Part shown: positions 1 through 7,794 of the stretch, one piece after another
Layout of the letters: each line of letters starts with the position of its first letter
How positions within the stretch are numbered: position 1 is the stretch's first letter
Assembly: GCA_009700485.1 (NCBI GenBank)
Contig: WLLZ01000004.1
Coordinates: 1 to 43,063, forward strand
DNA from: Actinomycetota bacterium
GTDB lineage: Bacteria; Actinomycetota; Actinomycetes; S36-B12
Length of the DNA stretch: 43,063 nt
Direction of reading: 5' to 3'
Translations under genes and position numbers: made by a program
The notes under the pieces: model-generated
What the model saw: only the letters and a program-made list of their open reading frames with translations
Database searches by the model: none
Told to the model about the DNA's origin: nothing

Positions 1-491
1 AACTTCATGAAGTGCTCAATCGGGACTTGTACGAAAAGCGCCGACGCGGCGATTGCGATCGCACCGTTAGCGTCGGTCAGTCGCCCGACCGCGGCGGTAT
101 AGACCTTGCGTCGCACTACGCCGGTAACTTTGGCCTCGATATGCAAAATCGAGCCAACAGGCACTGGCCGAAGGAACTGCATTGTTAGGGCAGCGGTGAC
201 CACCGGCTCACCCAGCAACCAATTCAATGATCCGAGGACTTCGTCAATCGCCGCTGAGAGCAACCCTCCATGGGCCAGGCCGGGTGCTCCTTGGTGATGT
301 TCGGTGACCGTGAAATTGCCCGTGACGCCAAGCCCCTCGCCGGCGGTGATGACCATGTGAAGACCGGTCGAATGATCGACTCCGCACCCAAAACACCAAC
401 GATAATGCGAGGGAATTGATTCACCCGGCTCAGGAGCGCTCGCCAGCCGCTCTGGCATCGAGGCGCCCTCTGGCAGCTGGGTTGAACGCAT
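1..491 (-). CDS. PaaI-family hotdog thioesterase (3' end cut by window)
   Basis: A minus-strand frame opens at ATG 491 and stays open to the window edge, so the C-terminus is missing; 163 residues are visible. A CFGCG motif (33-37) is followed by a hotdog core with HQGAPGLAHGGLLSAAIDEVLG (66-87), the conserved HGG and Asp/Glu of PaaI-type acyl-CoA thioesterases, and an MQFLRPVPVG strand. The family hydrolyses acyl-CoA thioesters in the cytosol; the substrate here is unknown. The start is supported by TAGAGT ending 6 nt before the ATG, which fits a leaderless mRNA. The gene is divergent from the DUF3093 gene, with 41 bp between the starts. Confidence 0.85.
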   Translation of the reverse strand, partial: MRSTQLPEGASMPERLASAPEPGESIPSHYRWCFGCGVDHSTGLHMVITAGEGLGVTGNFTVTEHHQGAPGLAHGGLLSAAIDEVLGSLNWLLGEPVVTAALTMQFLRPVPVGSILHIEAKVTGVVRRKVYTAAVGRLTDANGAIAIAASALFVQVPIEHFMK

Positions 492-497
492 AACCGA

Positions 498-503
498 ACT
501 CTA
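498..503 (-). promoter_or_regulatory. Putative -10 box, leaderless thioesterase mRNA
   Basis: TAGAGT on the minus strand ends 6 nt before ATG 491, and no Shine-Dalgarno precedes the start. Same geometry as nine other starts in the window. No convincing -35 element is seen. Confidence 0.5.
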
Positions 504-532
504 TCGCCGGCGATACATGGCAGACTCGGAGC

Positions 533-988
533 ATGAACGCCCCCGGAGTGACCTACCGCGAAAGACTGCTCCCCTCGATTTGGGTTTTCATCGTGGTGTT
601 GGCGCTCGTTGCAATGCTGGCGGTCGCCGTAGGCGCTGCCTATTTAGTTATTTACGGCTGGCTAACTTTCATCGGTCTCGGAGCCCTTTGTATTGTTGGG
701 TTAATATTTGGGTCGCCGGTAATAACCGTAAGTGCTCAAGCCCTCGGCGCTGGTCGTGCCCAGATCGCCCGCGAATTCCTTGGAGCAATCGAGGTTTTAG
801 ACCCTGGACAAATGCGAGCTGCGCAGCACGTGGCAGAGCGTTTCATGGTGCTGCGCCCTTGGCATGCCCGCGGGGGCGTGCTCATCGCCCTGACCGATGC
901 CGCCGATCCACACCCGGGATGGCTGCTCACCACCAAGAACCCAGCCGGACTTGCGGTCGCATTAATGCCGGCCGCGTCGATTGGCTAG
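533..988 (+). CDS. DUF3093 family membrane protein
   Basis: A 151-residue protein with two hydrophobic segments near the N-terminus (about 15-37 and 40-62), then a soluble domain with the family's RPWHARGGVLIALTDAADPHPGWLLTTKNPAGLAVAL stretch, in which tryptophans and the DP..GW segment stand out. DUF3093 proteins are small actinobacterial inner-membrane proteins of unknown function, typically found near dut and the DUF4193 and inositol monophosphatase genes, as here. The start is ATG 533; no good ribosome binding site precedes it. The DUF4235 gene follows after 9 bp. Confidence 0.8.
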   Translation: MNAPGVTYRERLLPSIWVFIVVLALVAMLAVAVGAAYLVIYGWLTFIGLGALCIVGLIFGSPVITVSAQALGAGRAQIAREFLGAIEVLDPGQMRAAQHVAERFMVLRPWHARGGVLIALTDAADPHPGWLLTTKNPAGLAVALMPAASIG

Positions 989-991
989 CAT
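986..991 (+). promoter_or_regulatory. Putative -10 box, leaderless DUF4235 mRNA
   Basis: TAGCAT overlaps the TAG stop codon of the DUF3093 gene (986-988) and ends 6 nt before ATG 998. The fit suggests that the short downstream gene has its own leaderless transcript. Confidence 0.45.
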
Positions 992-997
992 CAAGAC

Positions 998-1306
998 ATG
1001 TTCGCAAACCCATCTGGAGCGCAAATGACCGAGCAAGAGGCACTCGCCCCCGAAGCCCACGTCAATCCCATCGTGCATGTAATTGCACCACTAGTCGCAA
1101 TCGGTGCCACGATGATTGTCCGCAAAGTCATAACTGCAAGCTACCGTGGGTTCACGGGCAAGGAAGCCCCACGAGCTAACGATACCGCTGTGCCGTTCGG
1201 TAAAGCGCTTTTATGGGCGGCCGCAACGGCGGCAATCGCAGCGGGTGTCGAAGTTATGGCCTACCGGGTTACCAATCACCTTGGTTCAACCGAGTCGGCA
1301 AATTAG
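998..1306 (+). CDS. DUF4235 family membrane protein
   Basis: A 102-residue protein with two hydrophobic stretches (about 25-45 and 68-90) around a polar loop containing YRGFTGKEAP. This matches the compact DUF4235 family, small two-helix actinobacterial membrane proteins without a known function. ATG 998 is preferred over the internal ATG at 1025 because TAGCAT lies 6 nt upstream. Its stop codon overlaps the stop codon of the convergent DUF4193 gene. Confidence 0.65.
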   Translation: MFANPSGAQMTEQEALAPEAHVNPIVHVIAPLVAIGATMIVRKVITASYRGFTGKEAPRANDTAVPFGKALLWAAATAAIAAGVEVMAYRVTNHLGSTESAN

Positions 1307-1599
1307 GCGCAGTCCTTACAGATGGGCCCGGCCTTGCCTTCATGATCAAGTTGACTGCGATGCTGCACCAGGTAGCAACGTGAGCAGGTGAATTCATCTG
1401 ACTGTCGCGGCACTACCCGCACGGTCAGGCTCTCGTCCGAAAGATCAGCCCCTGGCAGTTCGTGATTTTCCGCTAACTCGGTCTCATCAACGTCAATGAC
1501 CGAGGATGACTTATCAACGCGCCGCGCCTTTAGCTCTTCGAGGCTATCTTCAGCGAGTTCTTCGTCAGTTTTGCGCGGTGCATCATAATCTGTAGCCAC
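1303..1599 (-). CDS. DUF4193 family zinc-ribbon protein
   Basis: A 98-residue acidic protein whose C-terminus holds two CxxC pairs (Cys72/75 and Cys94/97), a likely zinc ribbon. The acidic N-terminal half (DEELAEDSLEELKARR and a DVDETELAE segment) followed by this ribbon is the DUF4193 pattern, near-universal in actinobacteria and of unknown role. The start is GTG 1599, decided by a strong purine-rich Shine-Dalgarno region (AAGGGAGAGAAGG) just upstream. It is convergent with, and overlaps by a few bases, the DUF4235 gene. Confidence 0.85.
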   Translation of the reverse strand: MATDYDAPRKTDEELAEDSLEELKARRVDKSSSVIDVDETELAENHELPGADLSDESLTVRVVPRQSDEFTCSRCYLVQHRSQLDHEGKAGPICKDCA

Positions 1600-1739
1600 G
1601 GTACCTTCTCTCCCTTCTTAGTACACTTCCGTAACGAAAGCTGCCACAACGGTTTTCCCGCAATCAGGACCTAGGCATCGTGCGCAGATTGTGCCTTATT
1701 GAGTATCAAGGTGTGAAGGTGGGTTGGCGCTCTACCCGA

Positions 1740-1745
1740 TATTGT
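1740..1745 (+). promoter_or_regulatory. Putative -10 box, leaderless gamma-CA mRNA
   Basis: TATTGT ends 7 nt before ATG 1753. It overlaps a possible GTG start at 1744, which argues for ATG 1753 as the real start. Confidence 0.45.
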
Positions 1746-1752
1746 GCTCCCT

Positions 1753-2271
1753 ATGCCCATTTACGCCCTAGGCGACCGCACCCCAAATATCCACGCGAAC
1801 GCTTTCGTCCACCCCCAAGCAGTCATCATTGGAGATGTATCCGTGGGGCCAGAATCTAGTATCTGGCCCGGTGCGGTACTTCGTGGCGACCACGGGGCGA
1901 TTGTTATTGGGGCCCAAACCTCGATCCAGGACGGCGCGATTGTGCACTGCACCGCCGAGCTCGACACCACCGTGGGTGACCGGTGCGTCATTGGTCACAA
2001 TGCACACCTAGAAGGCTGCACGATATTTAGCGATTCGTTGATTGGGTCAGGGTCAGTGGTATTGCATCGGGCACTCATCGGGCCAAATGCACTGGTAGGT
2101 GCCTGTGCTTTGGTGCCAAATAACCGGATCGTCCCACCCAATGCCCGCGCCCTCGGGGTGCCCGCAACAATTAGCCTAGGCGTTATCGCAGATGGTGAAT
2201 TTCTCGCGACGGTCGAGATTTATGTGCGCAACGTTCATCAATACTCGGCCGAACTCCGCCTGCTAAGTTGA
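1753..2271 (+). CDS. Gamma carbonic anhydrase family hexapeptide-repeat protein
   Basis: 172 residues forming a left-handed beta helix of hexapeptide repeats. Family landmarks are visible: Arg44 and Asp46 (RGD), Gln59-Asp60, His65 and His82 (IGH). In most gamma-CAs the third zinc ligand is the second His of an IGHxxxxHGC motif. Here the segment is IGHNAHLEGC, so Glu87 occupies that position and a His sits two residues earlier (85). Zinc binding and real carbonic anhydrase activity are therefore uncertain, though this variant is familiar in actinobacterial paralogues. ATG 1753 was chosen over GTG 1744 because of the TATTGT box. Confidence 0.85.
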   Translation: MPIYALGDRTPNIHANAFVHPQAVIIGDVSVGPESSIWPGAVLRGDHGAIVIGAQTSIQDGAIVHCTAELDTTVGDRCVIGHNAHLEGCTIFSDSLIGSGSVVLHRALIGPNALVGACALVPNNRIVPPNARALGVPATISLGVIADGEFLATVEIYVRNVHQYSAELRLLS

Positions 2272-2273
2272 TA

Positions 2274-3110
2274 TCACTCGCGATCGGCTTCGGCGTTCAG
2301 TAAGAATTCGCGCAGCTCATGAGCTATGGCTGGTACCGCCGCGATCATCATCGACCCATAAATATCTTCATCACGTAAGCCGGTCACCACAGCCCCCGCT
2401 TCGGAGGCAATTAGGGCTCCAGCGGCGATGTCCCAAGCATTCAAGCCCCGCTCGTAATATGCATCGAGGCGCCCGCGAGCTAACCAGCAGTAGTCAATTA
2501 CCGCCGCACCAATCCTTCTAATATCACTGACCTGTGAGATCAACTCATGAACCACCCGGCCCTGTGCGCGCCTACGCTCTGCTGAATAACCAAACCCGGT
2601 GGCCACTACCGCGTCACTTAACCGGCTGCACTCACTTACGCGAATGGGAGTTGCGATCGCACCAGTGATGACCCATGCGCCACCACCCTTAACGCCGATG
2701 TAGGCCTCATCCAATTCGGGAGTGACGACCACCCCGATAACCGATCGGCCGTCTTGCTCGGCCGCAACCGAGACTCCCCACGTCGGCATGTGGTGGAGGT
2801 AATTCACGGTGCCATCGAGCGGATCGACCACCCAGCGCACCCCCGAGGACCCAAAGCGCTCGCCCCCCTCCTCCCCCAGCAGCCCGTCGCCTGGGCGGGC
2901 ACCCAGCAAATTTGCGATCAGTAGTTCTTCAGCACCCTTGTCCATCTCCGAAACCAAATCTGAGGGTGTTGACTTAGTGTCGATAAAAAGGTCTGCGGGA
3001 CGTTCATCACGCAAAAAGCGAGCCGCCTCCCAGGCAGCGTCCCAAGCGAGCGGTAACAGCTCGTGGGTAGTGAGCACTTCTGCGAGCGGTGGTAGCGGCC
3101 TGAGTTGCAT
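2274..3110 (-). CDS. Inositol monophosphatase family protein
   Basis: 278 residues with the metal-binding motifs of the IMPase/FIG/CysQ superfamily: GEEGG (79-83), the DPLDGTVNY motif (96-104, Asp96 and Asp99), and WDIAAG (226-231) with the final Asp ligand. The Mg-dependent enzyme removes phosphate from a sugar or inositol phosphate; inositol-1-phosphate and histidinol-phosphate are both possible substrates in actinobacteria, and the sequence does not decide between them. The gene converges on the gamma-CA gene (stops 2 bp apart) and diverges from the MFS gene (59 bp). Confidence 0.9.
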   Translation of the reverse strand: MQLRPLPPLAEVLTTHELLPLAWDAAWEAARFLRDERPADLFIDTKSTPSDLVSEMDKGAEELLIANLLGARPGDGLLGEEGGERFGSSGVRWVVDPLDGTVNYLHHMPTWGVSVAAEQDGRSVIGVVVTPELDEAYIGVKGGGAWVITGAIATPIRVSECSRLSDAVVATGFGYSAERRRAQGRVVHELISQVSDIRRIGAAVIDYCWLARGRLDAYYERGLNAWDIAAGALIASEAGAVVTGLRDEDIYGSMMIAAVPAIAHELREFLLNAEADRE

Positions 3111-3157
3111 TTTCCTATCTTGCCGGGTTGCATCACCGCGAATACAGGTGGCCGCGG

Positions 3158-3163
3158 TAACGT
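3158..3163 (+). promoter_or_regulatory. Putative -10 box, leaderless MFS mRNA
   Basis: TAACGT ends 6 nt before GTG 3170. An identical hexamer at the same distance precedes the secreted protein at 19558. Confidence 0.5.
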
Positions 3164-3169
3164 CAAGGG

Positions 3170-4465
3170 GTGCTCAGTCCATACCGTGAGGTGTTACGTC
3201 TTCCCGGGGCGCTCGCTTTTTCATCGAGTGGACTACTCGCCCGCTTACCAATGGCCATGGTGGGTTTAGGGATCTTGTTCTTCATCAGTGGTGTCACCGG
3301 CTCCTATGGGCTGGCCGGAGTGATGTCGGCGGCTTTCTCACTCTCGGCTGCCGCGGGCATGATCATCTCTAGCCGCTTAGTCGATCGCCTCGGGCAGCAC
3401 AAAGTCTTGGGTTGGTTAATCGCCTGCGAGAGTTTGGGCCTAGCCCTGTTCATCGTAAGTATGGAGTTGGCGTGGCCCCTGGCAATCTCAGCTGTAATCG
3501 TGGTCGGCGCCGGCGCTTGCTCCCCGGCCATCGGGCCGGCAGTTCGAGCGCGCTGGACATTTGTTATCGCTCGGGAGGGCTTAGCTTCATCCTCAAAACT
3601 ACGCACCGCCTTTGCCCTCGAAAGTATTTTCGAAGAACTGATTTTTACGGTCGGCCCGCTTATCACCGCCTGGCTGGCCATTTCATTAGCCCTTCCAGCC
3701 CCCATTGTTTTAGCTATCGTCATCGGCGTTGCCGGAACTTTGGTTTTGATACGACAGCGATCAACTGAACCCACTCCGGCCCCACTGCACCAGTCGAAAG
3801 TTCCGCACGTTGCGGCCTTTCGACACTCTGGAGTGCTCCTGACGATCATGTCGGCCATCGCCACCGGGGCGATCTTCGGCTCATTCGAAGTATCGATTGT
3901 CGCTTTCGCGACCGAGCAAGGCGCGCCCGAGGCATCCGGGCTGCTTCTTGCGGCATGGGCACTGACGTCAATGTTTGGCGGACTGTGGTTTGGCTCCAGA
4001 CATTTTCGCGCACCACTATCGCGCCAGTTAGTAGTCATAACCGGGTCATTGACGGTTGCGTTAGCTATAACACCATTTTTGAATTCCTTGACGACTCTGG
4101 CACTTGCCAGCATCATCTCCGGGGCGCTAGTGGCACCGCTTTTGATAACCATCTTCAGCCTTGCTGAGCGCTTGGTCCCCAACGCCCAATTGACCGAGGG
4201 CCTGACTTTTATGAACTCAGGGCTCACGGTGGGCCTCGCACTTGGCATTACCGCCGGTGGTTACCTAATTGACGCTTCGGGGGCCGCGCTTGGCTTTGCT
4301 CTCGGTGTTGCTGCCGCCGCCGTCGCATTTTTGGTCGCAGTTATTGGCCAAAGACGCCTCCAGCGCTCGGTGCGAGCCGATGGGTTAATCCCGCCAACTT
4401 CGGCCTTAAACACCGAGCCAATCCCCGGGCCGGCCCCCGGTGGCTTTAATATCGACAACGGGTAA
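3170..4465 (+). CDS. MFS transporter
   Basis: 431 residues with about twelve hydrophobic segments and a loop with basic residues near the middle (RQRSTEPTPAPLHQSKVPH), the 6+6 layout of the major facilitator superfamily. The segment SSRLVDRLGQHKVLG between helices 2 and 3 matches the MFS loop motif. The substrate is unknown; this locus in actinobacteria often carries such an exporter beside the sepH and inositol monophosphatase genes. The GTG 3170 start is supported by a TAACGT box 6 nt upstream. The stop (TAA 4463-4465) overlaps an ATG that opens only a 13-codon frame. Confidence 0.85.
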   Translation: MLSPYREVLRLPGALAFSSSGLLARLPMAMVGLGILFFISGVTGSYGLAGVMSAAFSLSAAAGMIISSRLVDRLGQHKVLGWLIACESLGLALFIVSMELAWPLAISAVIVVGAGACSPAIGPAVRARWTFVIAREGLASSSKLRTAFALESIFEELIFTVGPLITAWLAISLALPAPIVLAIVIGVAGTLVLIRQRSTEPTPAPLHQSKVPHVAAFRHSGVLLTIMSAIATGAIFGSFEVSIVAFATEQGAPEASGLLLAAWALTSMFGGLWFGSRHFRAPLSRQLVVITGSLTVALAITPFLNSLTTLALASIISGALVAPLLITIFSLAERLVPNAQLTEGLTFMNSGLTVGLALGITAGGYLIDASGAALGFALGVAAAAVAFLVAVIGQRRLQRSVRADGLIPPTSALNTEPIPGPAPGGFNIDNG

Positions 4466-4511
4466 TGACACAAGTTATGGCCTGTATCCCCACTCCGAAC
4501 CCATAACGCGC

Positions 4512-4517
4512 TAAGTT
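4512..4517 (+). promoter_or_regulatory. Putative -10 box, sepH
   Basis: TAAGTT ends 6 nt before ATT 4524. The same spacing locates ATG or GTG starts at nine other genes in the window. Confidence 0.4.
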
Positions 4518-4523
4518 CTGAGC

Positions 4524-5252
4524 ATTAGCACTCGCCACCAACCTACGGAGCTCGCCCTGGAACCGCTCAGTGCCAAAGAGATTCAGGCCCGCGTTCGCGC
4601 CGGAGCCTCTGCGGAGATCGTTGCGGCCGAGACCGGGTGGCCACTGGAGAAAGTCCAGCGATACGCCGGGCCACCCCTTGCTGAGCGCGAGTACGTTGCC
4701 GGCCGAGCCCAACTGGTCGAGGTGCGCCGAACGGGTAGCTCAGTAACCCTCGGCGAGACAGTCGCCCTGGTTTTAAGTGCTGAGGGTGCCGCCGATATCT
4801 CGTGGGATGCGGCCCGGCGCGCAGATGGTAAGTGGGTTGTACTTGTTTACTTCACCAGCCACAGTGACACCCAACAGGCGTCTTGGACGTATGACAATGT
4901 CGGTCGAACCGTGCACCCGGTTGATGAAACAGCACGCCGCCTCATGGGCGTCAGCGACGATCAGATCTTTGACTACATCACCGACGAGCAGGCACCCGCG
5001 CTCAAGGCGGAGGAAGAACTCGACCGCCCGCGCCTAGTGGCAGTACCCGATGCCCCGCCGGCGGAGATTTTTGCGTTAGAAGAACAAGCTCATGTCCTTG
5101 ATGTGCTAATCCCAATGGCTGAGTTAACCGAGAAGCCGCCGGTTCGGCCGGCCATCAAACCTGCTCCAAAGCCGAAGGTCAAAGGCAAGCGCGCTAGCGT
5201 GCCGAGCTGGGATGAAATCCTTTTTGGTACCACCCGCGGGGACGACATTTAA
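4524..5252 (+). CDS. sepH: SepH-like (DUF3071) cell-division protein, short N-terminus, apparent ATT start
   Basis: SepH is an actinobacterial FtsZ-binding protein. The conserved helix-turn-helix part (LSAKEIQARVRAGASAEIVAAETGW, then LAEREYVAGRA) and the typical C-terminal motif RASVPSWDEILFG are present. In-frame reading is open from the TAA at 4512, but no ATG, GTG or TTG lies between that stop and the HTH. Candidate starts are ATT 4524 (leaderless, after TAAGTT), CTG 4557 (GGAG 6 nt upstream), or GTG 4722, which would delete the HTH. From ATT the product is 242 residues, well short of Streptomyces SepH and lacking its N-terminal segment. A sequencing error turning ATG into ATT is an alternative. 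Confidence 0.75.
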   Translation: MSTRHQPTELALEPLSAKEIQARVRAGASAEIVAAETGWPLEKVQRYAGPPLAEREYVAGRAQLVEVRRTGSSVTLGETVALVLSAEGAADISWDAARRADGKWVVLVYFTSHSDTQQASWTYDNVGRTVHPVDETARRLMGVSDDQIFDYITDEQAPALKAEEELDRPRLVAVPDAPPAEIFALEEQAHVLDVLIPMAELTEKPPVRPAIKPAPKPKVKGKRASVPSWDEILFGTTRGDDI

Positions 5253-5296
5253 AGTTAGTCGGCCATTTAAAGCCCGTAGTGCCTAGCCGTCGATTG

Positions 5297-5962
5297 CTAA
5301 GCCTCAAAAGGTAATGGCTCACGTGAGATATGTTCGGCTCCAGCACTTAGTGCGGTTTTTCGAGCTCGGTAGTGCCGTCTGCAAAGCACTTCGTATGAGA
5401 CGACCGGAATATCATCACGCGCAGCCGCGCTATCGCCCACGTCACCGACCATTACTTGACTGCCTTCGACCACCACTACGCCATCTACGGTGCGCGCATT
5501 GTGAATTGCCCGCGCCCCGCACCAGCACAATGCTTCAACCTGCAAAACTTGCACCCGATCGCTCAGTTCAACCAGCCGCGCAGAACCAGGAAATAATCGG
5601 GTCCGAAAGTCGGTCATAATGCCGAAGGCGTACACGTCAATATTGAGTTCATCAACGATCGTGGCAAGTTGTTCCACTTGGTTTTCGGTATAAAACTGAG
5701 CCTCATCGCAAATAAGATAATCAATTCGCTCACCATGTGAGAGTGCATCAACAACATGCTGGCGGATATCAAGTAATTCGGTAACCTCGAAGGCACTGAC
5801 GCTTAACCCGAGACGACTTGATAAGACCGACTCACCAGCACGATCAAGTCGCGTGAAAACTAAGCCGGACCTGCCCCGCGAAGAATGATTGTGGTCGGTC
5901 TGCAGCGCCAGGGTTGATTTACCGCAATCCATGGTGCCCGCGAAGAATATGAGTTCGGCCAC
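5297..5962 (-). CDS. tdk: Thymidine kinase
   Basis: 221 residues of type II thymidine kinase: P-loop GTMDCGKST (9-17, Lys15), Walker-B-like DEAQF (86-90), the lasso-domain GSARLVELSD region, and Cys pairs (CWCG and a later CRRHY) for the structural zinc. It phosphorylates thymidine with ATP in the salvage pathway. GTG 5962 gives the usual MAELxFFxGTMDCGKST N-terminus. TTG 5992 is an alternative that adds ten residues; a GAGGGGAG lies 1 nt before it, too close for a normal ribosome site. The gene lies 37 bp downstream of the phosphatase gene and is probably co-transcribed. Confidence 0.93.
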   Translation of the reverse strand: MAELIFFAGTMDCGKSTLALQTDHNHSSRGRSGLVFTRLDRAGESVLSSRLGLSVSAFEVTELLDIRQHVVDALSHGERIDYLICDEAQFYTENQVEQLATIVDELNIDVYAFGIMTDFRTRLFPGSARLVELSDRVQVLQVEALCWCGARAIHNARTVDGVVVVEGSQVMVGDVGDSAAARDDIPVVSYEVLCRRHYRARKTALSAGAEHISREPLPFEA

Positions 5963-5999
5963 GGCGTCATGGTGCCATATCGGCGTCGCCAAACTCCCC

Positions 6000-7109
6000 T
6001 CACGTCCGAACTATGAGCCCGGGGATCTCAAGTTCATCCGCGGTGAGCGCGCCATGCTGGCCAAGGAGGGCCGAAGACCTAACGTCTACCAAACTTGTAA
6101 ACATCGTGGTGCCTTCAGCCACCGCAACCACATCGCCGATTCGATCTGCAATATCTGGGTCAGTTGGTCCGTACCACCCGGATTCGATTATCTGCTCTTT
6201 GGTGAATATCTGCGCCTTTGCTCCCAAGTACTGCGACCACCGGGTGGCCACCGCTTCAGCGCAACCCGGGTTCACATACAGGTGCCGGGCCCGTGGCTCC
6301 CCTGCGACTGAGACCACATCCGCACTCAATTCCTGGTGCCGTTCTATCGAGACATGACCGGCGGATTCGCAATTGACCATGCCGTGGTCGGCTGTGACGA
6401 TCATTGCCGAATCGGCTGGTAATTGCTGAAGTAAGTTGTCAACCAGGGCATTAACCCGACCCAGCCCAGCTAGCCAAGGTGCACTGCCGACCCCACTTTT
6501 ATGACCGATCCGGTCAAGTTCAAACCAATAGACATAGGTAAAGGATTTCGACGCCCCGCGGACCGCGGCTTGCACCGCAGCTACGCGCTGCGCCGTGTCT
6601 TCGGCAACTTGATAACTTCCACCTCGCAGGGCAGCCGCCGTTAGTCCGGAAAATTCGTATTTGGCAGGTGCCACCGAAGTCATCCGCACCCCGTGGCGCG
6701 CCACCCGCTCGAACACGGTGGTCTCCGGCTGCACCATTACAGGCAGTGGATCCTTCTTCCAATGCAGCGGAGCCAACATCTGCCGAGTTTCGGGCAAAAA
6801 GAAAGTGGCGCCAACCAGCCCGTGGGCTCCGGGTAACTGCCCGGTGCCAAGGGAGCCGAGCGCCGTTGGGGTTGTTGTGGGGAACACCGAATGCAGCGGT
6901 CTACCAGCAAGCGCAATTAGTGCAGGCGCGTGGGCGCCGAATTTCTGAAGTGATCGCCAGCCCAAGCCGTCTATTAGACAAATCACCACATGTTGCAAAT
7001 CACCAAGATTAAGAACATCCGTATAGCCAGGGACCCCAACGCTGGCAGCGGCTGACGACCCGACCTCGGCCAAACTCGTCGGGGCCAACCCCAACTTGAT
7101 GGACGGCAA
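6000..7109 (-). CDS. Alkaline phosphatase / nucleotide pyrophosphatase superfamily protein
   Basis: 369 residues with the superfamily's metal-site pattern: LIDGLG (Asp47), FPTTTPTAL with the probable nucleophile Thr80, ELDRIGHKSG in the middle, and TADHGM towards the C-terminal third. This is the layout of NPP-type phosphodiesterases; no signal peptide is evident and the substrate is unknown. The TTG start at 7109 lies 3 nt after the stop of the DUF5998 gene, so translation is probably coupled. In actinobacteria the gene is commonly found between DUF5998 and tdk, as here. Confidence 0.85.
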   Translation of the reverse strand: MPSIKLGLAPTSLAEVGSSAAASVGVPGYTDVLNLGDLQHVVICLIDGLGWRSLQKFGAHAPALIALAGRPLHSVFPTTTPTALGSLGTGQLPGAHGLVGATFFLPETRQMLAPLHWKKDPLPVMVQPETTVFERVARHGVRMTSVAPAKYEFSGLTAAALRGGSYQVAEDTAQRVAAVQAAVRGASKSFTYVYWFELDRIGHKSGVGSAPWLAGLGRVNALVDNLLQQLPADSAMIVTADHGMVNCESAGHVSIERHQELSADVVSVAGEPRARHLYVNPGCAEAVATRWSQYLGAKAQIFTKEQIIESGWYGPTDPDIADRIGDVVAVAEGTTMFTSLVDVRSSALLGQHGALTADELEIPGLIVRT

Positions 7110-7112
7110 GTA

Positions 7113-7688
7113 CTAACGCAGCCGAGCCGCGGTCGCCTGGGAGAGGGCCGCAGCGAACGCTAATGCTTGGGCTACGACATCGGCGCCGTCGGCAACTTCG
7201 GATACCCGCACTGAAAGGTCGTCATTACTCGATGTTCCGGTATACCCGTGCTCGGCATCACACTGCGGATCACCACAACTAGCTGGCTCTAAATCGATTC
7301 GGCTCACGGCGCCCCAGCCGATGGTTAAAACCACCTCCGAAGTCGCTCCACCGGGTTGATACTTGGCCGGCTCACTCACCACTCGGGTGACAACTACCGA
7401 ATCCACCCGCTCAAGACGCACCGCTTCGGTTGATGCGGTAGCGAATGGCATTGGGTTGATCTCGTCAATGCCATGCTCGTCCGTGTGGCCAACTATTAAT
7501 CGTGTTGGCGTTAAAGCCAGCACCGTAACGTGGCGCTGCAACTCGTCATGGTCAAAAGTGGCTTCGTGATGCACCAGATAAGACTTAAGTGACTCCCCCG
7601 CCAATGCCGTATCCAGCGCATCTGCGACCAAATCAGGGTAGTAGCCACTGCGCTGGATATCTGTACGAAGTTGCTGGTCAAGGCTCAT
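7113..7688 (-). CDS. DUF5998 family protein
   Basis: 191 residues from ATG 7688, beginning MSLDQQLRTDIQRSGYYPDLVADALDTAL, which is the family's RxDIxRSGYYPxLVADAxxxAL opening. A beta-rich core follows, then a Cys pair in ASCGDPQCDAEHGYTG and an Ala-rich C-terminal helix. The function is unknown. A GTG at 7736 would add 16 residues with no family similarity. It is the first gene of the minus-strand run with the phosphatase and tdk, and is divergent from psuG. Confidence 0.85.
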   Translation of the reverse strand: MSLDQQLRTDIQRSGYYPDLVADALDTALAGESLKSYLVHHEATFDHDELQRHVTVLALTPTRLIVGHTDEHGIDEINPMPFATASTEAVRLERVDSVVVTRVVSEPAKYQPGGATSEVVLTIGWGAVSRIDLEPASCGDPQCDAEHGYTGTSSNDDLSVRVSEVADGADVVAQALAFAAALSQATAARLR

Positions 7689-7782
7689 CACTTGGTTATT
7701 CTGCCATATGTGCGCTGCTGATGGCCCGGGCCGCACAAGGAGTTGCTATCAGCAGCAATAACCGGTCGACTTGACACCAAGA

Positions 7783-7788
7783 TACGGT
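7783..7788 (+). promoter_or_regulatory. Putative -10 box, leaderless psuG mRNA
   Basis: TACGGT ends 6 nt before GTG 7795, and no Shine-Dalgarno is present. A TTGACA at 7771-7776 is too close to act as its -35 element. Confidence 0.45.
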
Positions 7789-7794
7789 TATCGG

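Noticed and set aside
517..1179. 220-codon plus-strand ORF overlapping DUF3093 and DUF4235
   Set aside because: Arg/Cys-rich composition typical of an out-of-frame shadow; the overlapping families are well matched.
3304..4248. 314-codon minus-strand ORF opposite the MFS gene
   Set aside because: Low-complexity antisense reading of a membrane protein gene; no start signal.
4465..4515. Frameshifted N-terminal domain of SepH
   Set aside because: Only about 50 bp lie between the MFS stop and the SepH frame, and no reading frame there resembles the missing N-terminal segment, so a simple frameshift cannot restore it.
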